Assembly: GCF_042678385.1 (NCBI RefSeq)
Contig: NZ_JBHUDY010000002.1
Location: forward strand, 1-64,000
Direction of reading: 5' to 3'
Origin: Sphingomonas_B tabacisoli
GTDB lineage: Bacteria > Pseudomonadota > Alphaproteobacteria > Sphingomonadales > Sphingomonadaceae
DNA length: 64,000 bases
Shown here in pieces: positions 1-8,418 of this stretch. A program made the position numbers and the translations under genes. Within the stretch, counting starts at the first letter, position 1; each line of letters starts with the position of its first letter. Below the pieces are notes generated by a model. It ran no database searches, had not been told where the DNA came from, and was given only the letters and a program-made list of their open reading frames with translations.

Positions 1-60
1 GCCGAAGCGGCCCGCAGAACCGCCGGGGCCGCCGACGATGAAATGGTCGATGTCGCGCAT
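1..60 (-). CDS. Aldehyde dehydrogenase, N-terminal fragment (methylmalonate-semialdehyde dehydrogenase-like)
   Basis: On the reverse strand an ATG at 60-58 opens 20 codons beginning MRDIDHFIVGG and containing GRFG before the window ends. This N-terminus resembles CoA-acylating methylmalonate-semialdehyde dehydrogenases of valine and inositol breakdown, which begin with a similar 'I.HFI.G' stretch. It is divergent from the LysR gene at 170, with about 110 bases between them, a common arrangement for a regulator and its target. Only 20 residues are visible, so the family call rests on N-terminal similarity alone. Confidence 0.5.
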   Translation of the reverse strand, partial: MRDIDHFIVGGPGGSAGRFG

Positions 61-169
61 GGGGAATCCTCTCCGGCTAGTCTGCCTGTCCCATGCACGT
101 TTGCATTTTCGCAGACAAGCGGGCGTTTATGCATGGACGGCCTGCGATTTTGCAGCCAAGGCCAACCTT

Positions 170-1051
170 GTGAATTGGGACGACCTGCGCATCTTCCTCG
201 CCGTCGCACGGACGGGCACGCTGAGCGCAGCCGGGCGGCGGCTCGGTCTCGACGCGACAACTGTCGCGCGCCGGTTGGGACGGCTGGAGGTCGAAGCGGG
301 GCGCAGTCTCTTCGAGGTGACGCCGGCGGGTCACATCCTCACTGCGCGGGGTCAGGACCTGCTCGGCCATGCACAGACGATGGAAAGCGCGGCCATTGCC
401 TGCGCGGAGGGCGCGCAGGCCGGGCTGCAGGCGAGCGGCACGATCCGGGTCAGCGTCGCGGAAGGGTTCGGCACCAGCGTGATCGCGCCGCACCTGCATG
501 AATTTGCCGATGCGCATCCGGGCATCGGGGTGGAGCTGGTCGCCTCGTCCGGCTTTCTGAACTTGTCCCGGCGCGAGGCGGACGTCGCGGTGATGCTCGC
601 CAGGCCGCAGCGCGGTCCGCTCGTCGCCCGCAAGCTGACCGACTATAATCTGGGCATCTACGGGCGCCGCGGCGTCGCGCGCCCCCTGTCGAGCATCGCC
701 GATCTCGGGGAAGAACGGCTGGTCGGCTATGTGCCCGACCTCATTTATGCGCCGGAGCTGCACTATCTCGAGGAGACGGCGCCCGGGCTAAGCGCGACTT
801 TATCCAGCACCAGCGTCAATGCGCAAGCCGCGATGATTCGCAGCGGCGCCGGCATCGGCATCCTGCATTGCTTCGTGGGCGACTTGGATCCGCTGCTCGA
901 GCGGCTGTTGCCGGAAGAAGTCGATATCGCCCGGAGTTATTGGCTGGTCATGCACCGCGATTTGCGCGGGGTGGCGCGCGTCAAGGCGTTCGTCGACTGG
1001 CTGGACGGATTGGTGACCCGGATGCGCCCGCTGATGGTTGGGCGACCATGA
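170..1051 (+). CDS. LysR-family transcriptional regulator
   Basis: A 293-residue protein with an N-terminal winged helix-turn-helix (about residues 1-60, with LRIFLAVARTGTLSAAGRRL and ATTVARRLGRLE) followed by a LysR substrate-binding domain. I start it at the GTG at 170 because NWDDLRIFLAVA is the usual LysR N-terminus; the frame stays open upstream to 38, but that stretch overlaps the divergent gene start and looks non-coding. Its stop overlaps the start of the EamA transporter by ATGA, so the two are probably co-translated. It could control the transporter, the divergent dehydrogenase, or both; the inducer is unknown. Confidence 0.88.
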   Translation: MNWDDLRIFLAVARTGTLSAAGRRLGLDATTVARRLGRLEVEAGRSLFEVTPAGHILTARGQDLLGHAQTMESAAIACAEGAQAGLQASGTIRVSVAEGFGTSVIAPHLHEFADAHPGIGVELVASSGFLNLSRREADVAVMLARPQRGPLVARKLTDYNLGIYGRRGVARPLSSIADLGEERLVGYVPDLIYAPELHYLEETAPGLSATLSSTSVNAQAAMIRSGAGIGILHCFVGDLDPLLERLLPEEVDIARSYWLVMHRDLRGVARVKAFVDWLDGLVTRMRPLMVGRP

Positions 1052-1953
1052 ACCCGACATCCGAACGCCGCCTGCTCGCGATCCTGCTGCGCCTGTCGAA
1101 CGCGCTGTCCCTGACGGCGATGTTCGCGATCGTGAAAATCGCCACCGCGCATGGCGTCACGCTGTTCGAGAATGTGTTCTATCGGCAATTGTTTGCCCTG
1201 CCGCTGGTGGCCGGGCTGGTCGTCGCCGGCCCCGGTATTCGTTCGGTCAAAACAAGGCGACCTTGGGCGCATGTCTGGCGGACGGGCCTCGGCATGGTCG
1301 GCATGGGACTCAACTTTACGACGTACACCTTGTTGCCGATCGCCGAGGCGACAGTGATCCTGTTCACGGTGCCGATCTTTGCGACGATCCTGTCGGCGCT
1401 GGTGTTGAAGGAGCCGGTGGGACGCCATCGCTGTGGTGCGGTGATCCTGGGTTTCATAGGCGTGCTGATCGTGGTGCAGCCGGGCGGGTCGACGCTCTCC
1501 GGCAAGGGCGTCGCGGTCGGGTTGATGGCCTCGATCGCCGTGTCCGCGATCAACATCACGCTCCGTCAGATCGGCCGCACCGAGAGCGCGACGACCACGG
1601 TGTTCTGGTTCACGATCATGTCCGCGCTGCCGATGGCGCTGCTAATGCCGTTCTTCGGCAAGGCCCATGACGCGCCGACCTATGGGCTGCTGATCGCGCT
1701 CGGCTTGCTCGGCGGTTTATCCCAGCTCACATCGACGGCGTCGCTCAGGCTCGCGCCGGTTTCGGTCGTGCTGCCGATCGATTATTCGAGCCTGATCTGG
1801 TCGGCGCTGGCCGGCTGGCTGCTCTTCGCGACCTTGCCGAGCCCGCATCTGTGGCTGGGCGCGCCGCTGATCATCGCGAGCGGCCTCTACATCGTCTATC
1901 GCGAGCACAAGCTGCACCTGGAGCAAACGGCGAGCGCGGTGGCGAACGACTGA
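1048..1953 (+). CDS. DMT superfamily transporter, EamA family
   Basis: A 301-residue, very hydrophobic inner-membrane protein with roughly ten predicted membrane segments arranged as two EamA repeats. The first repeat spans about residues 15-145 and carries the VILFTVPIFATILSALVLKE stretch typical of these exporters; the second runs from about 160 to 290. EamA proteins mostly export metabolites or amino acids, but the substrate cannot be read from sequence. The ATG at 1048 overlaps the LysR stop, and the frame's upstream extension is in antiphase with LysR coding sequence. The C-terminus ends in a short charged tail. Confidence 0.85.
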   Translation: MNPTSERRLLAILLRLSNALSLTAMFAIVKIATAHGVTLFENVFYRQLFALPLVAGLVVAGPGIRSVKTRRPWAHVWRTGLGMVGMGLNFTTYTLLPIAEATVILFTVPIFATILSALVLKEPVGRHRCGAVILGFIGVLIVVQPGGSTLSGKGVAVGLMASIAVSAINITLRQIGRTESATTTVFWFTIMSALPMALLMPFFGKAHDAPTYGLLIALGLLGGLSQLTSTASLRLAPVSVVLPIDYSSLIWSALAGWLLFATLPSPHLWLGAPLIIASGLYIVYREHKLHLEQTASAVAND

Positions 1954-2018
1954 CCGCCAACCGCTTGCCATTGCCCGCGAATACGGCACAACCGTCGCGA
2001 ACGATAAAAGGGGCGGGC

Positions 2019-3320
2019 ATGGCGACCACGGCGATCAAGGAAGAAGCGGTTCATCGCGACGCCGGGCTGGCGCGCGAGATCGGCGTCTGGAGCTTCGCCG
2101 CGACGATCATCAACGTGGTGGTGGGCGGCGGCATCTTTGCGGCGCCCGCCGCGCTGGCAGGATCGGTCGGCGCCTGGGCGCCGTTCGCGCTGCTGGCCTG
2201 CGGCATCGCGATGGGCGCGATCGTGCTGTGCTGCGCAGAAGCAGGCAGCCGCGTGCCGTCGAGCGGCGGCACCTACGCCTATGTCGAAGCTGCGTTCGGG
2301 CGCGGGCCGGGCTTCGTCTGCGGCATGATGCTGTGGCTGAGCTGCGTGCTCGCGGCGGGCGGCATCGCCGCGGCCTTTGCCGATGCGATCGTGGCGCTCT
2401 ATCCGGTCGGCCCCGCCGGCGTGCAGCGGGTCGTGCTGATCGTGGCGGTGATGATGCTGGTCACCGGCATCAACCTGCGCGGGGCGAGGGAAGGCGCGCG
2501 GTTCGCGGGCGTGATGACGGTGGTGAAGCTGGTGCCGTTGCTGGTGTTCGTCGGCGTCGGCGCATTCTGGATCGACCCGCAGAACCTGAAGCCCACCGGC
2601 GAGGTCGATCCCGGCTCGTTCGGCGCGGCGATCATCCTGTCGATCTTCACTTTCTCCGGCATGGAAACGATGCTGAGCGCCAGCGGCGAAGTGTCCCGGC
2701 CTGAAAAGACGGTGCCGCGCGCGCTGATGCTGGCAATGGCCGGCGTGCTGCTGCTCTACATCGCGATCCAGACCGTCGCGCAAGGGTTGCTGGGGCCGCA
2801 GCTCGCGACCGCCAAGGAGCCGCTCGCCCAGGCCTTGGGCGTAGTGCATCCGGCGCTGATTCCATTGATCGCGGTCGGCGCGGCGATCTCGCGCGGCGCC
2901 TGGCTCGGCAGCGATGTGCTGGGCGCGCCGCGCATTCTGTTCGCCTTCGCACGCGACGGCTTTCTGCCGGTCGCGCTCGGACAGGTGAACGATCGCACGC
3001 AAGTGCCGACCGCGGCGATTCTGACGCACGCGACGATCGGCACCGCGCTCGCGCTGGCGGGCGAGTTCACATGGCTGGTGCTGCTTTCGGCGCTGGCGAC
3101 CGCGCCCATCTATATCGGCGCATGTCTCGCGGCGGTGAAGCTTCGGCGCGAGGACGTGCAACTGATCGGCCCAGCGTTCCGCGTACCGGGTCTCGGGATC
3201 GCTTCGGCAGTCGGCGTGCTCAGCATGATCGCCCTGATTGCGCTCGGCCAGCCCAACGAAATCATCGGTCTGTTCGCCGCAATCGGCCTCAGCACCCTGC
3301 TCTACTTCCTTCGCCGCTGA
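2019..3320 (+). CDS. APC family amino-acid permease
   Basis: A 433-residue integral membrane protein of the amino acid-polyamine-organocation superfamily. The early segment after residue 20 contains VVGGGIFAAPAALAG, matching the glycine-rich unwound first helix that binds substrate in this fold, and about twelve hydrophobic segments follow. TFSGMETMLSASGEVSRPEKT corresponds to the conserved region near helix 6 with the following loop. The ATG at 2019 follows a GGGGCGGG ribosome-binding stretch. It is likely an amino-acid uptake carrier; the exact substrate is not predictable. The gene follows the EamA gene on the same strand after about 65 bases. Confidence 0.86.
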   Translation: MATTAIKEEAVHRDAGLAREIGVWSFAATIINVVVGGGIFAAPAALAGSVGAWAPFALLACGIAMGAIVLCCAEAGSRVPSSGGTYAYVEAAFGRGPGFVCGMMLWLSCVLAAGGIAAAFADAIVALYPVGPAGVQRVVLIVAVMMLVTGINLRGAREGARFAGVMTVVKLVPLLVFVGVGAFWIDPQNLKPTGEVDPGSFGAAIILSIFTFSGMETMLSASGEVSRPEKTVPRALMLAMAGVLLLYIAIQTVAQGLLGPQLATAKEPLAQALGVVHPALIPLIAVGAAISRGAWLGSDVLGAPRILFAFARDGFLPVALGQVNDRTQVPTAAILTHATIGTALALAGEFTWLVLLSALATAPIYIGACLAAVKLRREDVQLIGPAFRVPGLGIASAVGVLSMIALIALGQPNEIIGLFAAIGLSTLLYFLRR

Positions 3321-3535
3321 CGCTCGTCGAGCGCCATTAGCGCTTCGTCGGGTCCGTCGGCCATTCGCCGAAGCCGGACCCTGGCCGGTCGAAGCGAAGC
3401 TGCATGGCCGGGCGCATAGGCGTAGCCCGGAAATGCGCGGCGGGACGAAGATGCTCCCCGGCCCCCTTCGGACCGCCGCCAATGGCTCCGCCCCCTTCGG
3501 AGCCGCCCCGAAGCATTCGAAGGAAGGATCACGCC

Positions 3536-3871
3536 ATGTTCACTCGTACCGTTTCCAAGGCTCTGTTGGCCTCCGTCGCTGCCGGCCTCGTCACCTTCGC
3601 GATGGGGCCCGCCCATGCCGAAATCGGCGCGCCGCGCTCGATGGTCGTCAAGTTCGGCGATCTCGACCTCAGCACCACCAGCGGCAAGGCCCGCCTCGGC
3701 AAGCGCATCGCCTATGCCGCCCAAACCGTCTGTGGCCCGGTCGATGAGCGTTCCTATTTCTCGAACAAGGCGAACCTCGCCTGCGAGAACGACGCGATCG
3801 CCAACGCCAATCGCGGCCTCGTCGAGGTGTTCGCGCAGGCCGGCACCTCGATCCGCGTCGCCGCGAACTGA
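3536..3871 (+). CDS. UrcA family protein
   Basis: A 111-residue exported protein with a clear signal peptide (MFTRTVSKALLASVAAG to the cleavage site near AHAEI). The mature part has the UrcA pattern: a strand VVKFGDLDLSTTSGKARLGKRI, then AAQTVCG and a second cysteine in LACENDAIANA, which probably form a disulfide. UrcA proteins are common in sphingomonads and caulobacters; their function is unknown. The ATG at 3536 has an AAGGAAGGA ribosome-binding site just upstream. A strong terminator hairpin follows at 3920. Confidence 0.85.
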   Translation: MFTRTVSKALLASVAAGLVTFAMGPAHAEIGAPRSMVVKFGDLDLSTTSGKARLGKRIAYAAQTVCGPVDERSYFSNKANLACENDAIANANRGLVEVFAQAGTSIRVAAN

Positions 3872-3919
3872 TCGCACTCTCTTCCGGTCCGGTCGCTTCC
3901 CCTTATCCGGACCTTCACC

Positions 3920-3952
3920 GAGCCCCGGTCGAAAGACCGGGGCTCTTTCTTT
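3920..3952 (+). terminator. Rho-independent terminator after the UrcA gene
   Basis: A perfect 11-bp stem (GAGCCCCGGTC with GACCGGGGCTC) encloses a GAAA tetraloop and is followed by TTTCTTT. It lies between the UrcA gene on the plus strand and the convergent response-regulator gene ending at 3956, so it could serve both directions. Confidence 0.85.
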
Positions 3953-3955
3953 GCG

Positions 3956-4699
3956 TCAGCGTCCGGCCATACCTTTGGCATGGTCGAGATAGGTGCGGCC
4001 GATCCGCACTTCCTCGCCGTTGCCGAGATCGGCGGACCAGACGCCGCCGCCGTCATGCTTCAGTCCCTTGATCCGGTCGCGCCGGACGATCGTCGAGCGG
4101 TGGAGACGGATGAACTTGTCCGGATCGAGCCGCTCTTCCAGCGCGCTGATCGTCTGGTGGAGCAGATAGCTCCGCCCGTTCACGTGCAGCCGCATGTAAT
4201 CGCGCTCGGCGTCGATCCGCTCGATGTCCTCGGCGGCGATGCGGATCAGCTCGGACCGGTGCGGCACCCAGAATTCCTGCACCCATGAGACTGCCGGCGC
4301 GCCCGGCTCGGCCGTGCCGCGGCGATCGACGACGCGCTCCAGCGCGCGCTTCAGCCGTTCGGGGGCGACGGGCTTCAATAGGTAATCGACCGCAGCGACG
4401 TTGAACGCCTCGACCGCGAAGCTGTCGAAGGCGGTCACGAACACGACGGCCGGCCGGTGCTTCGCCTGGCCCAGTGCGCGCGCCACGCCCATGCCATCGA
4501 GCTCGGGCATCGAGATGTCGAGCAACAGCGCCTCGGGCTCCAGCGCTTCGGTCAGCCGCAGGGCCGCATTGCCGTCGGACGCGGTGCCGACCAGATCGAT
4601 CAGCGGCTCGCGCGCGCACAGCACTTGCAGCCGCTCGACCGCGAGCGGCTCGTCGTCGACAATCAGAGTACGAACCGGCTTTACGCTAGTGACATCCAT
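3956..4699 (-). CDS. LytTR-type response regulator
   Basis: A 247-residue two-component regulator. Residues about 9-125 form a receiver domain, with the acidic pair in VDDEP, the phospho-acceptor aspartate in LLLDISMP, and the conserved lysine in YLLKPV. The C-terminal half is a LytTR DNA-binding domain ('ERDYMRLHV', 'KFIRLHRSTIVRRDRIKGL', 'VRIGRTYLD'). It partners the sensor kinase upstream, whose coding region overlaps this start by 14 bases, so the two are made together. LytTR regulators bind imperfect direct repeats; the regulon here is unknown. Confidence 0.92.
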   Translation of the reverse strand: MDVTSVKPVRTLIVDDEPLAVERLQVLCAREPLIDLVGTASDGNAALRLTEALEPEALLLDISMPELDGMGVARALGQAKHRPAVVFVTAFDSFAVEAFNVAAVDYLLKPVAPERLKRALERVVDRRGTAEPGAPAVSWVQEFWVPHRSELIRIAAEDIERIDAERDYMRLHVNGRSYLLHQTISALEERLDPDKFIRLHRSTIVRRDRIKGLKHDGGGVWSADLGNGEEVRIGRTYLDHAKGMAGR

Positions 4700-5804
4700 C
4701 CCTCACCTCAGGCATCGCCAAAGTCACGACGAAGCCCCCGCCTTTCGGCACGTGAGTGACCAGCCCCGCCTTGCTCCCGAACCGAGCCTGGAGCCGATCG
4801 CGGACATTCGCAAGACCTACGCCGGTGCCGTGCTCCTCGCCCTCGCCGGGACCTTTGCCGTCGTCGGCAATGGTGAGCACCAGCTTGCCGCGTTCGCTTC
4901 TGGCAGTGATCGAGATCGTCACCGGCCGGTTGGCGCGGGACACGCCGTATTTGATCGCGTTCTCGACCAAAGGCTGCAGGATCAGGCCGGGGACGCAGAG
5001 CGGCATCAGCTCTTCGGGTACCTCGATCTCGGTCTTCAGCCGCTCTGGGAAGCGCACCGCCTCGATGTCCAGGTACAGGCGCTGCAGCCGCACTTCTTCG
5101 GACAAGGGCACGTCATCCATCGGATCGCCGGAGAGACTGGTCCGGTAGAAGGTCGACAGGTTCATGATCATCGCTTCGGCCTCGGCATTGCGGCCGGTCA
5201 TGACCAGCGACGACAGCGAGTTCAGCGTATTGAACAGGAAATGCGGGTTGACCTGATAGCGAAGCGCCCGGATCTCCGCTTCCTTTGCGGTCTGGGCGAA
5301 GGCGGCGACGCGGCGCTCTGCCTCGCGCGTTTCGCTCGCATAGGAGATGGCGAGGTAGATCGCCGCCCAGGCCAGCAGGAAGAAGTAGCGGGAGACTGCG
5401 ATCTCGGCGACGTTCTTCGCCAGATAGGGATGCCGGATCATGTCGCGCAGCATCTCGGGATCGCGGTAGAGAAGCTCCGGCTTGTAGGCGTTGAAGAAGT
5501 AATAGTTGGCGAGGCCGATACCGATCGCGCAGGGAATGGCGGCGACGAACGCCACCGCGATGCGCTCGCCGAACGAGCGATCGTCGACCCGGCGCAAGAC
5601 TCCATAGAGCAGGAACGTGATCGCGATGCCCGCCACGGTTACTCCGAGGCGGCGCTGCGCAAGCTCGAACTGGTTGTCCCATCCGACGATCAGCGACTGA
5701 GTGGTCGCGATGACGACGTAGAAGAGCCAGAAGCCGAGAATCGAATAGGCTGCGACCTCCAGCGCCACCCGACTGCGCCGGCGGTCTCCGGTTTCATCCT
5801 GCAT
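4686..5804 (-). CDS. LytS/YpdA-type sensor histidine kinase
   Basis: An inner-membrane sensor kinase with about four membrane segments in its first half and a cytoplasmic His_kinase/HATPase module in its second half. The phospho-acceptor histidine is in QVNPHFLFNTLNSLSSL, the N box in LVENAIKYGV, and the G boxes in ADDGKGPGEG and GTGVGLANVRDRL. I prefer the ATG at 5804 (372 aa) because GGGGG lies just upstream and it leaves room for a divergent promoter. The frame can be extended to an ATG at 5942 (418 aa), only 16 bases from the divergent gene. No recognised sensor domain is visible beyond the membrane helices. Confidence 0.88.
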   Translation of the reverse strand: MQDETGDRRRSRVALEVAAYSILGFWLFYVVIATTQSLIVGWDNQFELAQRRLGVTVAGIAITFLLYGVLRRVDDRSFGERIAVAFVAAIPCAIGIGLANYYFFNAYKPELLYRDPEMLRDMIRHPYLAKNVAEIAVSRYFFLLAWAAIYLAISYASETREAERRVAAFAQTAKEAEIRALRYQVNPHFLFNTLNSLSSLVMTGRNAEAEAMIMNLSTFYRTSLSGDPMDDVPLSEEVRLQRLYLDIEAVRFPERLKTEIEVPEELMPLCVPGLILQPLVENAIKYGVSRANRPVTISITARSERGKLVLTIADDGKGPGEGEEHGTGVGLANVRDRLQARFGSKAGLVTHVPKGGGFVVTLAMPEVRDGCH

Positions 5805-5958
5805 TGCCCCCGTCCTAACGCTCCACAGGCTCGAAAGCGACGCAGGCGGGCGGCGCCGGTCGAACCGCAGGGCGGGTTCATCGAACGGCAGCAGGAACTC
5901 CCCTCCTGAGTCGTTCGTTACGGGGGCGTCAACGGAAGACATCAGGCGGAGTCATTTC

Positions 5959-6210
5959 ATGGCCGACACCGGAACTCAAGACACGCTCCGCGACGAGCGG
6001 CAGGATGCCGCGCGCGATCCGTCGATCGACAAGCGCCTGCAGCGCGACCCGTTCGACCCTGACGCCAAGATCGACGCCGGCTCCGACGAGTCGATGGACG
6101 CGTCCGACCCGCCTTCGGCAGCCCAGCCGGGCAGCCAGGAGCCGGCGCCTTCGTCCAGCTATGACGAGGACGAAGAGGCCGCGCGGCAGCGGGCGAACGC
6201 ACAGCAATAG
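5959..6210 (+). CDS. Small acidic, probably disordered hypothetical protein
   Basis: An 83-residue protein rich in Asp, Glu, Ser, Pro and Gln with almost no hydrophobic residues, so it is likely unstructured. It has no signal peptide or recognisable domain. The ATG at 5959 is preceded by GGCGGAG at good spacing, which supports expression. It is divergent from the LytS-type kinase. I know similar acidic short proteins in sphingomonad genomes but cannot name a function. Confidence 0.6.
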   Translation: MADTGTQDTLRDERQDAARDPSIDKRLQRDPFDPDAKIDAGSDESMDASDPPSAAQPGSQEPAPSSSYDEDEEAARQRANAQQ

Positions 6211-6333
6211 TGGCTTCGCGGCCACATAAATCTTTTATCCACGGCATTTTGTTGCGCGGCGGCTCGCCTCGTCGCAGCCAATGTTGCTTTGCAGCAATTT
6301 TTCTGATTCGATCTTTGCACGGGGTGTGATGCA

Positions 6334-6376
6334 GTTAACGGCTCGGAAAGCCTGTTGAGTGCATAAGGTTAACGGC
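6334..6376 (+). promoter_or_regulatory. Direct repeat GTTAACGGC, possible operator
   Basis: Two copies of GTTAACGGC occur at 6334-6342 and 6368-6376, 34 bases apart start to start, in an AT-richer gap just upstream of the gene at 6398. GTTAAC is itself palindromic. This looks like a possible binding-site pair near a promoter; no regulator can be named. Confidence 0.3.
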
Positions 6377-6397
6377 AAAAGGTCGGAGTACGGAAAC

Positions 6398-6949
6398 ATG
6401 CCGAGCAAGGTCGGACCCGCCGCAGGCGCGATGGCCCTTGTGGAAATGAAGGAGTTCGCGGGGTTCGCTGCCGGCACGCAGCGCTACATCCGCCGCGCAC
6501 TCGATATCGGGCTGGAGCGCGAGGACGCGATCAAGATCTGGTCGCGCGACGTGGTCGAGGCGGCCAGCATCAAGGCGCAGACCAAGATGTACGAGCGCCT
6601 GGACGAAATCCGCGCGCTGGTGCCGGACGATAGTGGGCTCGACGCGATCGAGCCGTTCATGACCCCGCTGGTGACGCTCTCGGCGTTCGATCTCGGCCAG
6701 GATCGGCTGTCGACCTTTTCTGCCTATCGATTCCTGTATGAGCGGCTGATCGGGCCGAGCGTGCGCCCGTGGCTGCCGAGCGCCTTCTGCGCCGCTGCCG
6801 CGCTGCCGCACCTCCACCCGGACAAGCGCCGCAAACTGCTCCAGTCGATCAGCGAAGCCGCGGCGACCGCTCCCGGCTGGTCGAGCCGCTCGCCCGCCTT
6901 CTACCCGCAATGGGTGGAAAAAGTGGACACGACCGGCGCACCGAACTGA
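6398..6949 (+). CDS. Hypothetical protein
   Basis: A 183-residue soluble protein without signal peptide, membrane segment or recognisable domain. It is largely alpha-helical by composition ('KEFAGFAAGTQRYIRRALD', 'MYERLDEIRALV', 'KRRKLLQSISEAAA'). I chose the ATG at 6398 because GGTCGGAG lies nine bases upstream; a GTG at 6359 is an in-frame alternative. The preceding 187-base gap is AT-richer and holds the repeated GTTAACGGC, so this gene probably has its own promoter. Function unknown. Confidence 0.65.
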   Translation: MPSKVGPAAGAMALVEMKEFAGFAAGTQRYIRRALDIGLEREDAIKIWSRDVVEAASIKAQTKMYERLDEIRALVPDDSGLDAIEPFMTPLVTLSAFDLGQDRLSTFSAYRFLYERLIGPSVRPWLPSAFCAAAALPHLHPDKRRKLLQSISEAAATAPGWSSRSPAFYPQWVEKVDTTGAPN

Positions 6950-7035
6950 GGTGGACGCGCCGCATAGCGCAGCCTAGATTTGCATGGCCCGGCTTTCACC
7001 GGGCGTTCATCCGCGGTTGGGCGTAAGGCGGCTCG

Positions 7036-8418
7036 ATGACGTTGCGTTTCCGGATCGTGCTACGCGCGGCGCTTGCGCTGCTCATCTCGTTCGCCGTGCT
7101 GGTTCGGCCGGTCGCCGCACAATCGGTGCTGCGCGATGCCGAGACCGAAAAGTGGCTACAGGACATTTCGCGGCCATTGGTCGTGGCGGCGGGGCTCGAC
7201 CCCCGGAACTTCCAGGTCGTGCTGCTCTACGACAACAACATCAACGCTTTCGTGGCGGGCGGCCAGATCGTCTATATCCACTCGGCGACGCTGACCGAGG
7301 CCGACAACACCGACATGGTGCAAGGCGTGATCGCGCACGAGATCGGCCATATCAGCGGCGGTCATGTGATCCGCTTCGCCGAAGGGGCGCGGGCGGCGAC
7401 CGGCGTCATGCTGCTGTCGCTGCTGCTGGGCGCGGCGGCGATCGCGGCGGGCGGCGGCGATGCCGGCGCCGGCATCCTGATGGCCGGCCAGCGCGCGGCA
7501 CTCGGCAAATTCCTCGCCTTCACCCGCGTGCAGGAAGCCAGCGCCGACGCCGCCGCCGTCTCGACGCTCGACAAGGCCGGCGTCAGCGGCAAGGGCTTTC
7601 TCGCTTTCTTCAAGAAGCTGCAGAACCAGTCGCTCCGCTACGGCTACAACCCCAAGGACGCGTACGAGCAGACGCACCCGCTCGACCGCGAGCGCGTGAC
7701 GCTGCTGACCGAAGGATTGCAGGCGTCCAAGGCCTGGGATGCGAAGACCGATCCGGCGCTCGAGGCGCGTTTCCAGCGCATCAGGGCCAAGCTCAAAGGC
7801 TATGTGCTCGATCCGCCACAGGTGATGCGGCAATATCCAGAGACCGACCTGAGCGTGCCCGCCCATTATGCGCGCGCCTATGCCTGGCATCGTTCCGCCT
7901 ATCCGGACAAGGCGCTGGCGGAAGCCGACGCGCTGCTCAGGGCCGCGCCGCACGATCCTTATTTCCTTGAGCTCAAGGGCCAGATCCTGCTCGAATCCGG
8001 CAAGCCGGACGAAGCGCTGCCGATGCTGCGCGAAGCGACGCAGACGACCGGCTTCAATCCGCTGATCACCTCGCTGTTCGGTCACGCGCTGGTCGAGACC
8101 GAGGACCCCAAGAACATGGCCGAGGCGGAGCGGGTGCTGAAGTCCGCGATCGCCAAGGACAATCAGAACCCCGACGCCTGGTATCAGCTCGGCATCGTCT
8201 ATGCGCGCAAAGGCGACGAGGCGCGGGCCTCGCTGGCGACTGCGGAGCGGTACAATCTGGAAGGCAATGCCAAGCTCGCCTACGTGAACGCGCGGATGGC
8301 GATGGCCGGCATCCCGCACGGCTCCGCCGACTGGGTGCGCGCGCAGGACATCTATATGGTCTCCGAGCCCGACGTGAAAAAGAAGAAGAAAGACAAGAAG
8401 GACGAACCGCAGCAATGA
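7036..8418 (+). CDS. M48 family metalloprotease with TPR repeats (BepA-like)
   Basis: A 460-residue periplasmic zinc protease. A signal peptide or anchor at residues 8-29 ends at VAAQS; the peptidase domain carries HEIGH at 101-105 and a third zinc ligand in QEASADAAA. A hydrophobic glycine/alanine-rich segment lies between them. The C-terminal half (about 270-440) is a run of TPR-like helical repeats, and the protein ends in a very basic KKKKKDKKDE tail. The architecture matches BepA/YfgC, which helps assemble or degrade outer-membrane proteins. It overlaps the DsbA-like gene by ATGA, suggesting a joint role in envelope protein quality control. Confidence 0.9.
   Translation: MTLRFRIVLRAALALLISFAVLVRPVAAQSVLRDAETEKWLQDISRPLVVAAGLDPRNFQVVLLYDNNINAFVAGGQIVYIHSATLTEADNTDMVQGVIAHEIGHISGGHVIRFAEGARAATGVMLLSLLLGAAAIAAGGGDAGAGILMAGQRAALGKFLAFTRVQEASADAAAVSTLDKAGVSGKGFLAFFKKLQNQSLRYGYNPKDAYEQTHPLDRERVTLLTEGLQASKAWDAKTDPALEARFQRIRAKLKGYVLDPPQVMRQYPETDLSVPAHYARAYAWHRSAYPDKALAEADALLRAAPHDPYFLELKGQILLESGKPDEALPMLREATQTTGFNPLITSLFGHALVETEDPKNMAEAERVLKSAIAKDNQNPDAWYQLGIVYARKGDEARASLATAERYNLEGNAKLAYVNARMAMAGIPHGSADWVRAQDIYMVSEPDVKKKKKDKKDEPQQ

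Noticed and set aside
4401..5909. Open frame of about 502 codons opposite the kinase and regulator
   Set aside because: Covers two well-supported minus-strand genes and shows no family motif.
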